From Paenibacillus sabuli (GTDB taxonomy: Bacteria > Bacillota > Bacilli > Paenibacillales > Paenibacillaceae), in the NCBI RefSeq assembly GCF_014705605.1, contig NZ_JACXIZ010000024.1, positions 1 to 64,000 of the forward strand: 64,000 nt of DNA, written 5' to 3'. Below the pieces are notes generated by a model that saw only the letters and a list, made by a program, of their open reading frames with translations, ran no database searches and had not been told where the DNA came from. This document shows positions 34,144-43,240 of this stretch, piece after piece. The position numbers were made by a program, and so were the translations under genes. Position 1 is the stretch's first letter, and each line of letters begins with the position of its first letter.

Positions 34144-34977
34144 ATGAGCTACTGTATAGCCATCGACGACGGCCACGGCATGGCTACGGCGGGGAAGCGA
34201 ACCCCCGTCCTGCCAGCCGGGATGACTGGCGAGACGGGCGGCTTCATGCACGAGAATGAATTCAACCGTCGTGTTGCGGCACTGCTGAAGGAGCAGCTGG
34301 AGGCAGCGGGCTTGCGGACGATGCTGGTGGCGCCGACGGATGCGGACACGCCGCTCGCCGCGCGCACAGCGGCGGCCAATCGGGCGAGGGCGGACCTGTA
34401 TGTGTCGATCCATGCGAATGCGATCGGCAGCGACGCCTGGAATCATACGCGCGGCATCGAGACCTACCATCATCCGTCCAGCGCGGAGGGGCGGCGGGCG
34501 GCTACCTGCATGCACCGCGCGCTCGTCAGTCGGACGCGTCAGACGGATCGCGGCGTGAAGACGGCCAATTTTTACGTGCTGCGCTACACGGCCATGCCGG
34601 CCGTGCTGGTGGAGTGCGGCTTCATGACGAATGTGAATGATGCGGAATTGCTGCTCAGCGAGACGTATCGCCGGACCTGCGCGGAGGCGCTAGCCGCTGG
34701 CATCCGCAGCTATTTCGGGGTCGCGGCGGATACCGACGATGAGGACCAGCCGGCTGCCGCCGAGCCAGCGGCGGACCACGAGCAAGCGAGGGGAGGCGAT
34801 GAGGTGCAGGAGATCACGATCGATCTGATTGATACGCGACTAGGCGCCAAGCGAGCGATCAAGGGGCTGCTGAAGGACGATACGGCGTATGTCGAGCTGC
34901 GCACGCTGGCGGCGTACCTCGGCGCGGGGGTCGGCTGGGACAACGCCGCCAAGCGGGCGACCGTCGTCAAATCGTAA
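34144..34977 (+). CDS. N-acetylmuramoyl-L-alanine amidase (endolysin) with C-terminal stalk domain
   Basis: 277 residues, no signal peptide. Residues 1-195 form an Amidase_3 domain. The zinc ligands are visible in IDDGHG (H11), HENEFNRR (E38), SIHANA (H88) and the catalytic Glu in VLVECGFMTN. After an acidic Ala/Glu/Asp linker (about 196-215) comes a stalk domain (LIDTRLGAKRAIKGLLKDDTAYVELRTLAAYLGAGVGWDNAAKRATVV) of the copper-amine-oxidase-N type. It cleaves the amide bond between muramic acid and the stem peptide to release particles after the holin acts. The stalk domain is probably the wall-binding part. Confidence 0.88.
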   Translation: MSYCIAIDDGHGMATAGKRTPVLPAGMTGETGGFMHENEFNRRVAALLKEQLEAAGLRTMLVAPTDADTPLAARTAAANRARADLYVSIHANAIGSDAWNHTRGIETYHHPSSAEGRRAATCMHRALVSRTRQTDRGVKTANFYVLRYTAMPAVLVECGFMTNVNDAELLLSETYRRTCAEALAAGIRSYFGVAADTDDEDQPAAAEPAADHEQARGGDEVQEITIDLIDTRLGAKRAIKGLLKDDTAYVELRTLAAYLGAGVGWDNAAKRATVVKS

Positions 34978-35026
34978 CTGCGTCCGGCGTGCACCAACGT
35001 GCTTCGCCCGGTCCTTGCGCATCAAA

Positions 35027-35054
35027 AAACCTTTCAGCAGGCGCTGAAAGGTTT
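35027..35054. terminator. Bidirectional terminator between the amidase gene and gerE
   Basis: Perfect 12-base stem AAACCTTTCAGC / GCTGAAAGGTTT around a four-base loop, with extra A on the left. It serves the convergent amidase and gerE genes and marks the right end of the tail locus. Confidence 0.85.
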
Positions 35055-35069
35055 ATCAAGAAGAGAGCG

Positions 35070-35294
35070 TCAGATTTGTAATTCCCCGAGCTTGATCAGC
35101 TCGACGACTGCTTGCGAACGGCCTTTGACGTTGAGTTTCTGCATCACGTTGGAGATGTGGTTCCGGACGGTTTTTTCGCTGATGAACAGCTGCTGCGCGA
35201 TATCTCTGGTCGTTTTATCCTGCACGAGCAGTTCAAAGACCTCGCGTTCCCGATGCGTCAACAAAAACTTGCTATTATGCTCGCTACCCTTCAA
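35070..35294 (-). CDS. gerE: Spore coat transcription regulator GerE
   Basis: 74 residues, exactly the length of Bacillus GerE, starting with a TTG (GGAGGGG upstream). The LuxR-type helix-turn-helix fills the whole protein: LLTHREREVFELLVQDKTTRDIAQQL, then FISEKTVRNHISNVMQKL and KGRSQAVVELIKLGEL, nearly identical to the Bacillus protein as I remember it. GerE acts in the mother cell late in sporulation and controls coat genes together with sigma-K. It is host chromosome flanking the tail locus and faces the lysis genes. Confidence 0.95.
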   Translation of the reverse strand: MKGSEHNSKFLLTHREREVFELLVQDKTTRDIAQQLFISEKTVRNHISNVMQKLNVKGRSQAVVELIKLGELQI

Positions 35295-35299
35295 AGTGT

Positions 35300-35898
35300 G
35301 TCACCCCTCCTTGCTCGGGTTTTTATGGTTGTCAACAAGGTTAAGGGATACAGTCAACTTATAGTATGAGGAGGCGGGACATAAGGTGCGATACGCTGGA
35401 AATTTGGGCACTGGCAAGGCGAAGCAAGCCGCGCTGCCAGACAGGGAGAGCCCCGCCCCGTTTTGTCCAACGTATACCGTGGCACGAAACGGACTCGGCA
35501 TCCAAAGGAAGTGTTCTTTGGTTTGTTCCACGTGAGCTAACGGTTGTGAGCGAGGCTAATGAAGCGAATATTGAGCCATTTTAATTCTAATGGTTGTGAG
35601 CGTGCTTATTTAGCCCATTTACCCCACTTACCGTTATTTTGATCGTTTTTGGTAAAATAAGCGCTGTGGCAACCGTTAAGATGAGAACGCCGTACTTTTA
35701 GGCCGATTAGCCGCTGTCACAACCGTTAAATTCTAAAGTAGCTCGCAAAGTCGCAGTCTTGAAAGCAAGCTTGAACTAGAGCCAGCCTACGATACAAACG
35801 TAGGACAAGGGGCTCTATTTCGCGGAACGAAGCTAATTCGGCATTCAAAAAGCGCCTCGCCGTTTCGCCTTGAACTAGAGCCGGTCCTATGATTTGCC
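35300..35898. repeat. Intergenic region with palindromic repeats and a nested hairpin
   Basis: No gene is supported. Left part: the gerE upstream region. Between 35538 and 35735 are several copies of a repeat: CTAACGGTTGTGAGCG near 35538, AATGGTTGTGAGCGTGCTTA near 35590, and inverted TAAGCGCTGTGGCAACCGTT near 35658 and GCCGCTGTCACAACCGTT near 35710. At 35777-35817 is a nested hairpin: TAGAGCC (35777-35783) pairs with GGCTCTA (35811-35817), and CCTACG pairs with CGTAGG inside it. CTTGAACTAGAGCC recurs near 35870. Confidence 0.6.
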
Positions 35899-36051
35899 TC
35901 ATAGTAGAAAATGCAGGGCGACGACGGCCACGGACGCTTGGAACAGCACGTCCAGCCAGTCGCGATTCGATTGATTGCCGAGGCGGATCAATGCAACCAC
36001 CGAGCGGATGACGATCACGACGAGCGCAATCTGAACGAGCACATACGGCAT
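35899..36051 (-). CDS. Small membrane protein, function unknown
   Basis: 50 residues starting MPYVLVQIALVVIVIRSVVAL, with AAGGAGG seven bases before the ATG at 36051. Two hydrophobic segments (about 2-22 and 34-50) flank a short polar loop (RLGNQSNRDWLD). The strong ribosome site and the membrane-like pattern support a real gene. It lies alone between the repeat region and the AraC gene. Confidence 0.6.
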   Translation of the reverse strand: MPYVLVQIALVVIVIRSVVALIRLGNQSNRDWLDVLFQASVAVVALHFLL

Positions 36052-36117
36052 GCGGCTTCCTCCTTCAAAAAACGGGGCTCCCACATCGTATGTGAGCGCC
36101 GCCCAGAAGGTGTAAAT

Positions 36118-36990
36118 CTAGGACCGGCTGCGCTTGCGATAATCGCGCGGCGAGTCGCCGGTCATGCGCTTGAACAGGCGGTTGAAGTGGGGCATGTCCT
36201 GGTAGCCGACGGCTGCGGCGATCTCGCCGATGCTGCGATGCGTCTGCACGAGCAGGCGGCAAGCCTCGTCGATGCGCACAGTCTGGACGTATTGGCGCAG
36301 CGTCATGCCGGTCTGGCGCGTGAACAAGCGGTGGAATTGCCGCGCGCCGACCCCGAGCCGGGCAGCCAGATCGGAGAGGCGCACCGGCTCCCTGGCATGC
36401 GCATGCAGATGATGCAGCACCTCGGCCATGCCGGCCTCGACCGCGGCCGAAGCCGGCTGCGCATCCGCTTGGTCCTGCGCGTCCTCGCGCAGCAGATACA
36501 GGAGCAGCAGCATGACTGTGCTGTACAAGGCCGCAGTTCGGCCCGGGCGGCGCGCCATGTATTCATAGTGCAGCTGCTGGAACAGGCTGTGGAACTCGCC
36601 GTGGCGGTCCCGGTACTGGCGATGGGCCGTGCTCTGCGCCAGCCCGCGCAGCGCATCGCCGCCGGGAAAGGCCGCGAGAAAATGGTCCAGCGCGTCGACG
36701 CCGATCACACAATTGTAGACGACCAGCGGCACGGAGGCAGTCGCGGACGACGGTCGAAACACATGCGTCACCCCGCGCGGCAGCAGGAAAATATCGCCGC
36801 GCGCGACGGCGATGCCGGTCTCTCCGACGTAGTGGTAACCCTTGCCTTCCCCTACATAGCAGATCTCCAAAAATTCATGCGCATGCTGCCTCAGATCGAA
36901 CGATTCGATGGCCCGGTTCACATAGATGGGCAGCTCCTCCGACATGAAGTCCCGGCTGCGATACAGATGCACATGCGGACGCATCGTCAC
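36118..36990 (-). CDS. AraC-family transcription regulator
   Basis: 290 residues with a GTG at 36990 favoured by GGAGGGAGGT upstream (ATG at 36984 is an alternative). An N-terminal cupin-like sugar-sensing domain (HAHEFLEICYVGEGKGYHYVGE, DIFLLPRGVTHVF) precedes two C-terminal helix-turn-helix motifs (VRLSDLAARLGVGARQFHRLFTRQTG and SIGEIAAAVGYQDMPHFNRLFKRMTG). It is divergent from the rhamnosidase gene with about 160 bases between, so it most likely controls that gene in response to a rhamnoside. Confidence 0.88.
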   Translation of the reverse strand: MTMRPHVHLYRSRDFMSEELPIYVNRAIESFDLRQHAHEFLEICYVGEGKGYHYVGETGIAVARGDIFLLPRGVTHVFRPSSATASVPLVVYNCVIGVDALDHFLAAFPGGDALRGLAQSTAHRQYRDRHGEFHSLFQQLHYEYMARRPGRTAALYSTVMLLLLYLLREDAQDQADAQPASAAVEAGMAEVLHHLHAHAREPVRLSDLAARLGVGARQFHRLFTRQTGMTLRQYVQTVRIDEACRLLVQTHRSIGEIAAAVGYQDMPHFNRLFKRMTGDSPRDYRKRSRS

Positions 36991-37150
36991 ACGCCGCACC
37001 TCCCTCCAAATGAATAAGTCTACTATACCATGCATAAATGTCAGAATCGCCCCATTTTTTTGGGAGCCGTTCGGCTTAAGATGAAAGGGAAAACGAACGC
37101 GATTCGAATCCCGGTACAAGGCGGGGGAATGGCCAAGGAGGATACAGGCA

Positions 37151-39859
37151 ATGACATTAACTGTGAAAGCCCTTACGTGTGATTATCGCAGCGAGCTGCT
37201 CGGTACCGATGCGAGCACGCCCAAGCTGAGCTGGAAGCTGGAGTCGGACCGGCGCGGGACGATGCAGGGGGCCTACCGGATCCGCGTGACGCGGGCAGAC
37301 GATCCCTCGGCGGCTGGACCGCTGTGGGACAGCGGGAAGGTGACGTCCTCCCAGTCGCTGCATATCCCGTACGCGGGGCCGCCGCTGGAGCCGCGCACCA
37401 GGTATGCCTATGAGGTGAAGGCGTGGGACGAGCAAGGCGAGGAATCTCCGTGGAGCGCGTCGCAGTGGTGGGAGACCGCCCTGCTGGGCGAGCCGTGGCG
37501 AGCCGTCTGGATCACGCCGGACCCGGAGCGGATCGATCCGCAAGGCGAGCCGGCCTTCCTGCTGCGACGGGGATTCGAGCTCAAAGGGCCGGTGTGGCGC
37601 GCGCGCTTGTATGCGACGGCCGCAGGCGTCTACGAGGCGTATGTGAACGGCCGGCGCGTCGGCGAGGAGTGGATGTCGCCGGGCTGGACCAGCTATAACA
37701 AGCGCCACCAGTATCAGACCTACGAGGTCACCGACCTGCTGGTCAGCGGTCCCAATGCGCTCGGGCTGCAGCTGGCGGACGGCTGGTACAAGGGCAATCT
37801 GGCCTGGCAGGACAATCGCAATCTGTACGGCGACCGGCGAGCCGCGCTCCTGCAGCTGCACGTGGAGCATGCGGACGGCTCGGAGACCGTGATCGTCTCC
37901 GACGAGCAATGGAAGAGCGAGACCGGACCGATCCAGTACGCGGAGATCTATCACGGCGAGACATACGACGCCCGGCTGGAGCGTCCGGGCTGGAGCGAGG
38001 CCGGCTATGACGACAGCGCCTGGTGCGGGACGGAGCGCCTGGATCTCCCGTATGATCCGCTCACGGCACAGGAGAACTGGGCGACCCGCATCACCGAGCG
38101 TCTCCGGCCAATCGAGCTGCTGCGCACGCCGTCCGGAGAGACGGTGCTGGACATGGGCCAGAATATGGTCGGACGCATCCGCATGCGGGTGAATGCGCCC
38201 GCGGGCACGCGCATCCGTCTGCAGCATGCGGAGGTGCTGGACCGGGAGGGTAACTTCTATATCGGCAATCTGCGCAAGGCGCGCCAGACGGTGGAATATA
38301 TCGCGCGCGGCAGCGAGCAGGGCGAACCGGAGTCGTATGCCCCGTATTTCACATTCCAGGGCTTCCGCTACGTCAAGGTCGAGGGCTACCCAGGGCAGGA
38401 GCGCGGCGCGGATGTGCCGCTGGACGCCTTCATCGGCGAGGTCATGCACTCCGACATGCCGCCGACCGGCGAGTTCGAATGCTCGCATCCGCTGGTCAAT
38501 CAGCTGCAGCGCAACATCGTCTGGGGCCAGCGCGGCAACTTCCTCGACGTGCCGACGGACTGTCCGCAGCGCGACGAGCGGCTCGGCTGGACGGGCGATG
38601 CGCAGGTGTTCATCCGGACGGCGGTCTTCAACTACCAGATCGGGCCGTTCTTCACCAAGTGGCTGCGCGACCTGCGCGCCGATCAGCTGCCGGACGGGGG
38701 CGTGCCGCATGTCATTCCGAGCGTCATCAAGGGGCATTCCTCGGCGGCATGGGGCGACGCGGCCACGATCTGTCCGTGGGAGATGTACCGCGCCTATGGC
38801 GACACCTCCCTGCTGGAGGAGCAGTACGACAGCATGCGGGCCTGGGTCGCCTACATGCGGGCGCAGGGTGAATCGGAGACGCTGTGGAATACCGGCTCCC
38901 ACTTCGGCGATTGGCTCGGCCTCGATGCCAAGGAGAACAGCTACGTCGGCGCTACGCCGCGGGATCTGATCGCGACGGCGTTCTACGCGCATTCCGCCCG
39001 TCTGGTGCGCGACGCGGCCGTCGTCCTCTGCAAGGCCGAGGACGTGCGGACCTACGGCGAACTGCACCACCGCGTCGTTGCCGCCTTTCGCAACGAATTC
39101 GTCACGCCGAGCGGTCGGCTGGCCGCGCCGACGCAGACCGCGCATGTGCTGGCCCTGATGTTCGAGCTGGTCGAAGGCGAGGGGCGGACACGCGTCGCCC
39201 GCGAGCTCAATGCGCTCGTCGAGGCGAACAAGGACCACCTGACGACCGGCTTCGTCGGCACGCCGTATCTCTGCCTCGTCCTGTCGGCGCATGGCTATCA
39301 TGCGACGGCGGAGAAGCTGCTGCTGCAGGAGTCTTACCCCTCTTGGCTGTATTCGGTCGTCAAGGGCGCGACCACGATCTGGGAGCATTGGGACGGCATC
39401 AAGGAGGACGGCACGTTCTGGAGCGATGCGATGAACTCGTACAATCATTATGCATACGGGGCGATCGGCGACTGGATGTACCGGATACTGGCCGGACTCG
39501 ACATGGACGACGAAGCGGCCGAGCCGGCATGGCGCAGACTGCGCATCGCGCCGCGGCTGGGCGAGGGCGCACTGACGCATGCCCGTGCGTCGCTGGAGAC
39601 GCCGTATGGCCGCGCAGTCTCGGCTTGGCGGATCGAGGAGGGCCGGGTGCAGCTCTCGGCGGAAGTGCCGCCGAATGCGACGGCCCGCATCCTGCTGCCG
39701 GACGCCCGTCTGGAGGATGTGCGCGAGAGCGGCGCGCCGCTGGCCGAGACGTCCGGTGTGACGGCCGTCGAGCAGACGGCGGAAGGCGTACTGATCGACG
39801 CGGGCTCGGGCGCGTACCGATTCGAGTATCTGCGTGCGATATCCGGAGGCGTCGATTAG
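37151..39859 (+). CDS. Alpha-L-rhamnosidase (GH78)
   Basis: 902 residues without signal peptide, so intracellular. Domain order is that of bacterial GH78: N-terminal fibronectin-like part (residues 1-115), the jelly-roll ARLYATAAGVYEAYVNGRRVG (140-300), a second beta domain, then an (alpha/alpha)6 barrel from about 430 with DCPQRDERLGWTGDAQ (D475, E476, near the general acid site) and WGDAATICPWEMY, and a C-terminal beta sandwich with SWRIEEG-like strands. It releases terminal L-rhamnose from plant glycosides or pectin fragments. AAGGAGG precedes the ATG. Confidence 0.92.
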   Translation: MTLTVKALTCDYRSELLGTDASTPKLSWKLESDRRGTMQGAYRIRVTRADDPSAAGPLWDSGKVTSSQSLHIPYAGPPLEPRTRYAYEVKAWDEQGEESPWSASQWWETALLGEPWRAVWITPDPERIDPQGEPAFLLRRGFELKGPVWRARLYATAAGVYEAYVNGRRVGEEWMSPGWTSYNKRHQYQTYEVTDLLVSGPNALGLQLADGWYKGNLAWQDNRNLYGDRRAALLQLHVEHADGSETVIVSDEQWKSETGPIQYAEIYHGETYDARLERPGWSEAGYDDSAWCGTERLDLPYDPLTAQENWATRITERLRPIELLRTPSGETVLDMGQNMVGRIRMRVNAPAGTRIRLQHAEVLDREGNFYIGNLRKARQTVEYIARGSEQGEPESYAPYFTFQGFRYVKVEGYPGQERGADVPLDAFIGEVMHSDMPPTGEFECSHPLVNQLQRNIVWGQRGNFLDVPTDCPQRDERLGWTGDAQVFIRTAVFNYQIGPFFTKWLRDLRADQLPDGGVPHVIPSVIKGHSSAAWGDAATICPWEMYRAYGDTSLLEEQYDSMRAWVAYMRAQGESETLWNTGSHFGDWLGLDAKENSYVGATPRDLIATAFYAHSARLVRDAAVVLCKAEDVRTYGELHHRVVAAFRNEFVTPSGRLAAPTQTAHVLALMFELVEGEGRTRVARELNALVEANKDHLTTGFVGTPYLCLVLSAHGYHATAEKLLLQESYPSWLYSVVKGATTIWEHWDGIKEDGTFWSDAMNSYNHYAYGAIGDWMYRILAGLDMDDEAAEPAWRRLRIAPRLGEGALTHARASLETPYGRAVSAWRIEEGRVQLSAEVPPNATARILLPDARLEDVRESGAPLAETSGVTAVEQTAEGVLIDAGSGAYRFEYLRAISGGVD

Positions 39860-39925
39860 GGAAGGGGCGCTGTCTAGCCGTCGCCGTAGTTGCAGCCGCC
39901 AAGCAGGTCTTCGTCCCGCGCCCGC

Positions 39926-40795
39926 TCAGCGGCTGCGATACTGCGTCGGCGTGCAGCCGAAGTGGCGCTTGAACATTGTAATGAAGTAGCTGAGGCTGCC
40001 AAAGCCGACATCGAGCGCGATCTCGGTCAGCTTGCGGTCGGTGGCGCGCATCATCGAAGCGGCCTGCTGCATCCGGTATTGATTCAGGTAATCAATCGGA
40101 TTGCGGCGGGTCATTTCTTTGAAAAAGCGGCAAAAGTACGCCTCGCTCATCGAGACCGAAGCGGCCAGATCGCGCAGTCGCAGCGGCTGACCGTAATGCG
40201 TGTGCATGTACTGCAGCACCGTCTTGAGCCGGTCGGTCTTGTACTGATCGGGCTGCACGCCGCGCTGTGCGGAAGGCTCCCCGGCAGCAGCCCACAGCTC
40301 GGCGAGCAGCAGATAGAGCAGCCCCTTGACCTGCAGCTCGTAGCCCGGCGCCTGCCTCTCGCCGATGGCGCACAGCTCGCCGATCAGCGCGGTAGGGCGC
40401 GACGTCGTGTGCGGGGCGCCGAGCCGGACGGGCAACCGGCTGTCCGGCTCGGCCAGCGGCTGCACGTAGCGGTCCTGGATCGCGTCATACGTGCGGCTGT
40501 ACAGGAATTCGGGGTGGAACACGAGCGCCTCGAACGCGCAGCCCCGCACGCCGTCCGTCCACCCGCAGTGCAGCTCTCCCGCGCCGATGAACAGCGCTTG
40601 CCCCTCCTCCAGCTCATAATCGGTGATCCCCACGCGAAAATGGCCGCCGCCCGACGTGACCTGCAGCAGCTCCAACTCGTCGTGCCAATGCAGATCCAGC
40701 AGCGGCTCGTCCGGCGCGATGTCCATCCGATACACGCTCACCGGATAACGCGAATCCCCGTGCATGCGATTTTCCTTCAGCATCGTCCGATTCAT
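39926..40795 (-). CDS. AraC-family transcription regulator
   Basis: 289 residues from the ATG at 40795 (GGAGG nine bases upstream). An N-terminal cupin with DLHWHDELELLQVTSGGGHFRVG and QALFIGAGELH is followed by the double helix-turn-helix (LRLRDLAASVSMSEAYFCRFFKEMT and KLTEIALDVGFGSLSYFITMFKRHFG). It is divergent from the GH31 gene and probably activates it. The intergenic region of 132 bases is AT-rich and holds the GH31 promoter. Confidence 0.88.
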   Translation of the reverse strand: MNRTMLKENRMHGDSRYPVSVYRMDIAPDEPLLDLHWHDELELLQVTSGGGHFRVGITDYELEEGQALFIGAGELHCGWTDGVRGCAFEALVFHPEFLYSRTYDAIQDRYVQPLAEPDSRLPVRLGAPHTTSRPTALIGELCAIGERQAPGYELQVKGLLYLLLAELWAAAGEPSAQRGVQPDQYKTDRLKTVLQYMHTHYGQPLRLRDLAASVSMSEAYFCRFFKEMTRRNPIDYLNQYRMQQAASMMRATDRKLTEIALDVGFGSLSYFITMFKRHFGCTPTQYRSR

Positions 40796-40854
40796 CGTGC
40801 GAACCTCCAAGATGTCAAAATTGTGATAGCAAATAGCAAAATTGAGAAAGAATT

Positions 40855-40882
40855 TTGAGGTTATGGTCAATATTATTATAGT
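40855..40882 (+). promoter_or_regulatory. Promoter of the GH31 gene
   Basis: TTGAGG at 40855-40860, 16-base spacer, TATAGT at 40877-40882, followed 45 bases later by the ATG at 40928. It lies in the AT-rich spacer shared with the divergent AraC gene. Confidence 0.62.
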
Positions 40883-40927
40883 ATAGTAACCGCATTCATT
40901 CCAACAGGCCACGAGGAGGAGCACCCG

Positions 40928-43240
40928 ATGAAATTTAGCGACGGATATTGGCAGCTGCGCGAGGGCGTAAGCTTGAACGGGGCAATCGAGGTAAGAGACA
41001 GCCGGGTAGAGGCGGACAAGGTGACGGCCTATACCGCCGTGCGGACGGTGCAGCGCAAGGGCGACACGCTCAATTCAGGCCTGCTGCAGGCCGAATTCAG
41101 CGCGCCGCGCGAGGACGTTATCCGCGTGCGCTGGACGCGTCATGCCGGTGGGGCGGAGCGCGGCCCGGCATTCGGCATTGCCGAGGAGAGCGGGCCCGTC
41201 TCGACCGCGCAGGCGGACGACGAGCTCGTACTGCAGAGCGGCAAGCTGCGGGCGCGCATGTCCGCCTCCGGCAGCTGGGGCGTCCGCTTCGACTACGACG
41301 GACGGCATCTCACAGGCAGCCGTGCGCGCGGCGCAGGGCATCTGAGCACGCCGGAGGGCGGCTTTTTCCGCGAGCAGCTCGAGCTCGGCGTCGGCGAGCA
41401 GATCTACGGACTGGGCGAGCGCTTCACCCCGTTCGTGAAGAACGGCCAGAGCGTCGACGTCTGGAACGAGGACGGCGGCACGAGCAGCGAGCAGGCGTAC
41501 AAAAACGTGCCCTTCTATCTCTCGAGCGAGGGCTATGGCGTGTTCGTCAATCATCCGGAGCGCGTCTCCTTCGAGATCGCCTCGGAGGTCGTCTCGCGCG
41601 TCCAATTCAGCGTGCCGGGCGAAGGTCTGGAGTACTTCATCGTCGGCGGCGCGACGCTGAAGGAGGTGCTGCGCAACTACACGGCGCTCACCGGCAAGCC
41701 GGCGCTGCCGCCGGCCTGGTCGTTCGGCCTGTGGCTGACGACATCGTTCACGACCGATTATGACGAGGCCACGGTCAACCGCTTCATCGACGGCATGTTC
41801 GAGCGCAATCTGCCGCTGCATGTGTTCCACTTCGACTGCTACTGGATGAAGGAATACCAGTGGTGCGACTTCGAGTGGGATCCGGCGGTCTTCCCCGACC
41901 CGGTGGGCATGCTGAGCCGGCTCAAGGCGCGCGGGCTCAAGATCTGCGTCTGGATCAACTCGTACATCGCCCAGAAGTCGCCGCTGTTCCGCGAAGGTAT
42001 GGAGAAGGGCTATCTCGTCAAGCGGCCGAGCGGCGATGTCTGGCAGTGGGACATGTGGCAGGCGGGCATGGGCCTCGTCGACTTCACCAATCCGGAGGCG
42101 ACCGAGTGGTACAAGTCGAAGCTGCGCCGGCTCGTTGACATGGGCGTCGATTCGTTCAAGACCGACTTCGGCGAGCGCATTCCGACGGATGTCGTCTACC
42201 ACGACGGCTCCGATCCGCACAAGATGCACAACTATTACACGTACCTGTACAACAAGGCGGTCTTCGAGGTGCTCGAGGAAAAGCTCGGACGCGGCGAGGC
42301 GATGCTGTTCGCACGCTCGGCGACGGCCGGGGGCCAGCAGTTCCCCGTACATTGGGGCGGCGACTGCTCGGCGACCTACGATTCGATGGCCGAATCGCTG
42401 CGCGGGGGGCTCTCGCTCGGCTTGTCCGGCTTCGGCTTCTGGAGCCATGACATCAGCGGCTTCGAGAGCACGGCGCCGCCGGATATCTACAAGCGCTGGG
42501 TCGCCTTCGGCCTGCTGTCGTCGCATAGCCGCCTGCATGGCAACAGCTCGTACCGCGTGCCGTGGCTGTTCGACGAGGAAGCGGTCGACGTGCTGCGCCA
42601 CTTCACGCAGCTCAAGAGCCGTCTGATGCCGTACCTGTACAGCGCGGCGGCGGAGTCGGCGGAATGGGGCGTGCCGATGATGCGGGCGATGGTGCTGGAA
42701 TTCCCCGAGGATCCGACCTGCCATCCGCTCGACCTGCAGTACATGCTCGGCGGACGGCTGCTGGTGGCGCCGATCTTCCGCACCGACGGCGAGGTGCGCT
42801 ACTACGTGCCGGCGGGACGCTGGACGCGTCTGCTAAGCGGCGAGGTCGTCGAGGGCGGGCGCTGGCACCGCGAGCGCCACGACTACATGAGCCTGCCGCT
42901 GCTGGTGGCGCCGGGCAGTCTGATCGCGCTGGGCGCGGAGGATCAGCGCCCGGACTATGACTATGCCGACGGCGTGGCGCTGCATCTGTTCGAGCTGGCG
43001 GACGGCGCTGAGGCGAAGACGGTCGTCTGCGATACCGCCGGAGCGGCACAGCTCACGGTACGCACCGCGCGACGCGGCGATCGGATCGAGGTGGCGCACG
43101 AGGGAGCCGGCAAGCCGTGGACGCTCGTGCTGCGCGGCATCGCCGAGGTCGCCGGCGTCGAGGGCGGTACGGCGCAGAGCGGCGAGCACGGTGCCGTGAT
43201 CGTGCCGAGCAGCGGCGCGACGCTCATGATCCGATTGTAG
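40928..43240 (+). CDS. yicI: Alpha-xylosidase (GH31, YicI-like)
   Basis: 770 residues, close to the 772 of E. coli YicI. It has an N-terminal beta domain, the (beta/alpha)8 barrel entry FGLWLTTSFTTDYDEATVN, the nucleophile in FKTDFGE (D413) and the acid/base in WGGDCSATYDSMAESLRGG (D479), both only three residues from the YicI positions. Then come C-terminal beta domains. It removes alpha-linked xylose, for example from xyloglucan oligosaccharides such as isoprimeverose. There is no signal peptide, so it is intracellular. Together with the rhamnosidase it suggests import of plant cell-wall oligosaccharides. Confidence 0.92.
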   Translation: MKFSDGYWQLREGVSLNGAIEVRDSRVEADKVTAYTAVRTVQRKGDTLNSGLLQAEFSAPREDVIRVRWTRHAGGAERGPAFGIAEESGPVSTAQADDELVLQSGKLRARMSASGSWGVRFDYDGRHLTGSRARGAGHLSTPEGGFFREQLELGVGEQIYGLGERFTPFVKNGQSVDVWNEDGGTSSEQAYKNVPFYLSSEGYGVFVNHPERVSFEIASEVVSRVQFSVPGEGLEYFIVGGATLKEVLRNYTALTGKPALPPAWSFGLWLTTSFTTDYDEATVNRFIDGMFERNLPLHVFHFDCYWMKEYQWCDFEWDPAVFPDPVGMLSRLKARGLKICVWINSYIAQKSPLFREGMEKGYLVKRPSGDVWQWDMWQAGMGLVDFTNPEATEWYKSKLRRLVDMGVDSFKTDFGERIPTDVVYHDGSDPHKMHNYYTYLYNKAVFEVLEEKLGRGEAMLFARSATAGGQQFPVHWGGDCSATYDSMAESLRGGLSLGLSGFGFWSHDISGFESTAPPDIYKRWVAFGLLSSHSRLHGNSSYRVPWLFDEEAVDVLRHFTQLKSRLMPYLYSAAAESAEWGVPMMRAMVLEFPEDPTCHPLDLQYMLGGRLLVAPIFRTDGEVRYYVPAGRWTRLLSGEVVEGGRWHRERHDYMSLPLLVAPGSLIALGAEDQRPDYDYADGVALHLFELADGAEAKTVVCDTAGAAQLTVRTARRGDRIEVAHEGAGKPWTLVLRGIAEVAGVEGGTAQSGEHGAVIVPSSGATLMIRL

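Noticed and set aside
12835-34977. A complete prophage
   Set aside because: No capsid, portal, terminase, integrase, repressor or replication genes, and both flanks are ordinary host genes.
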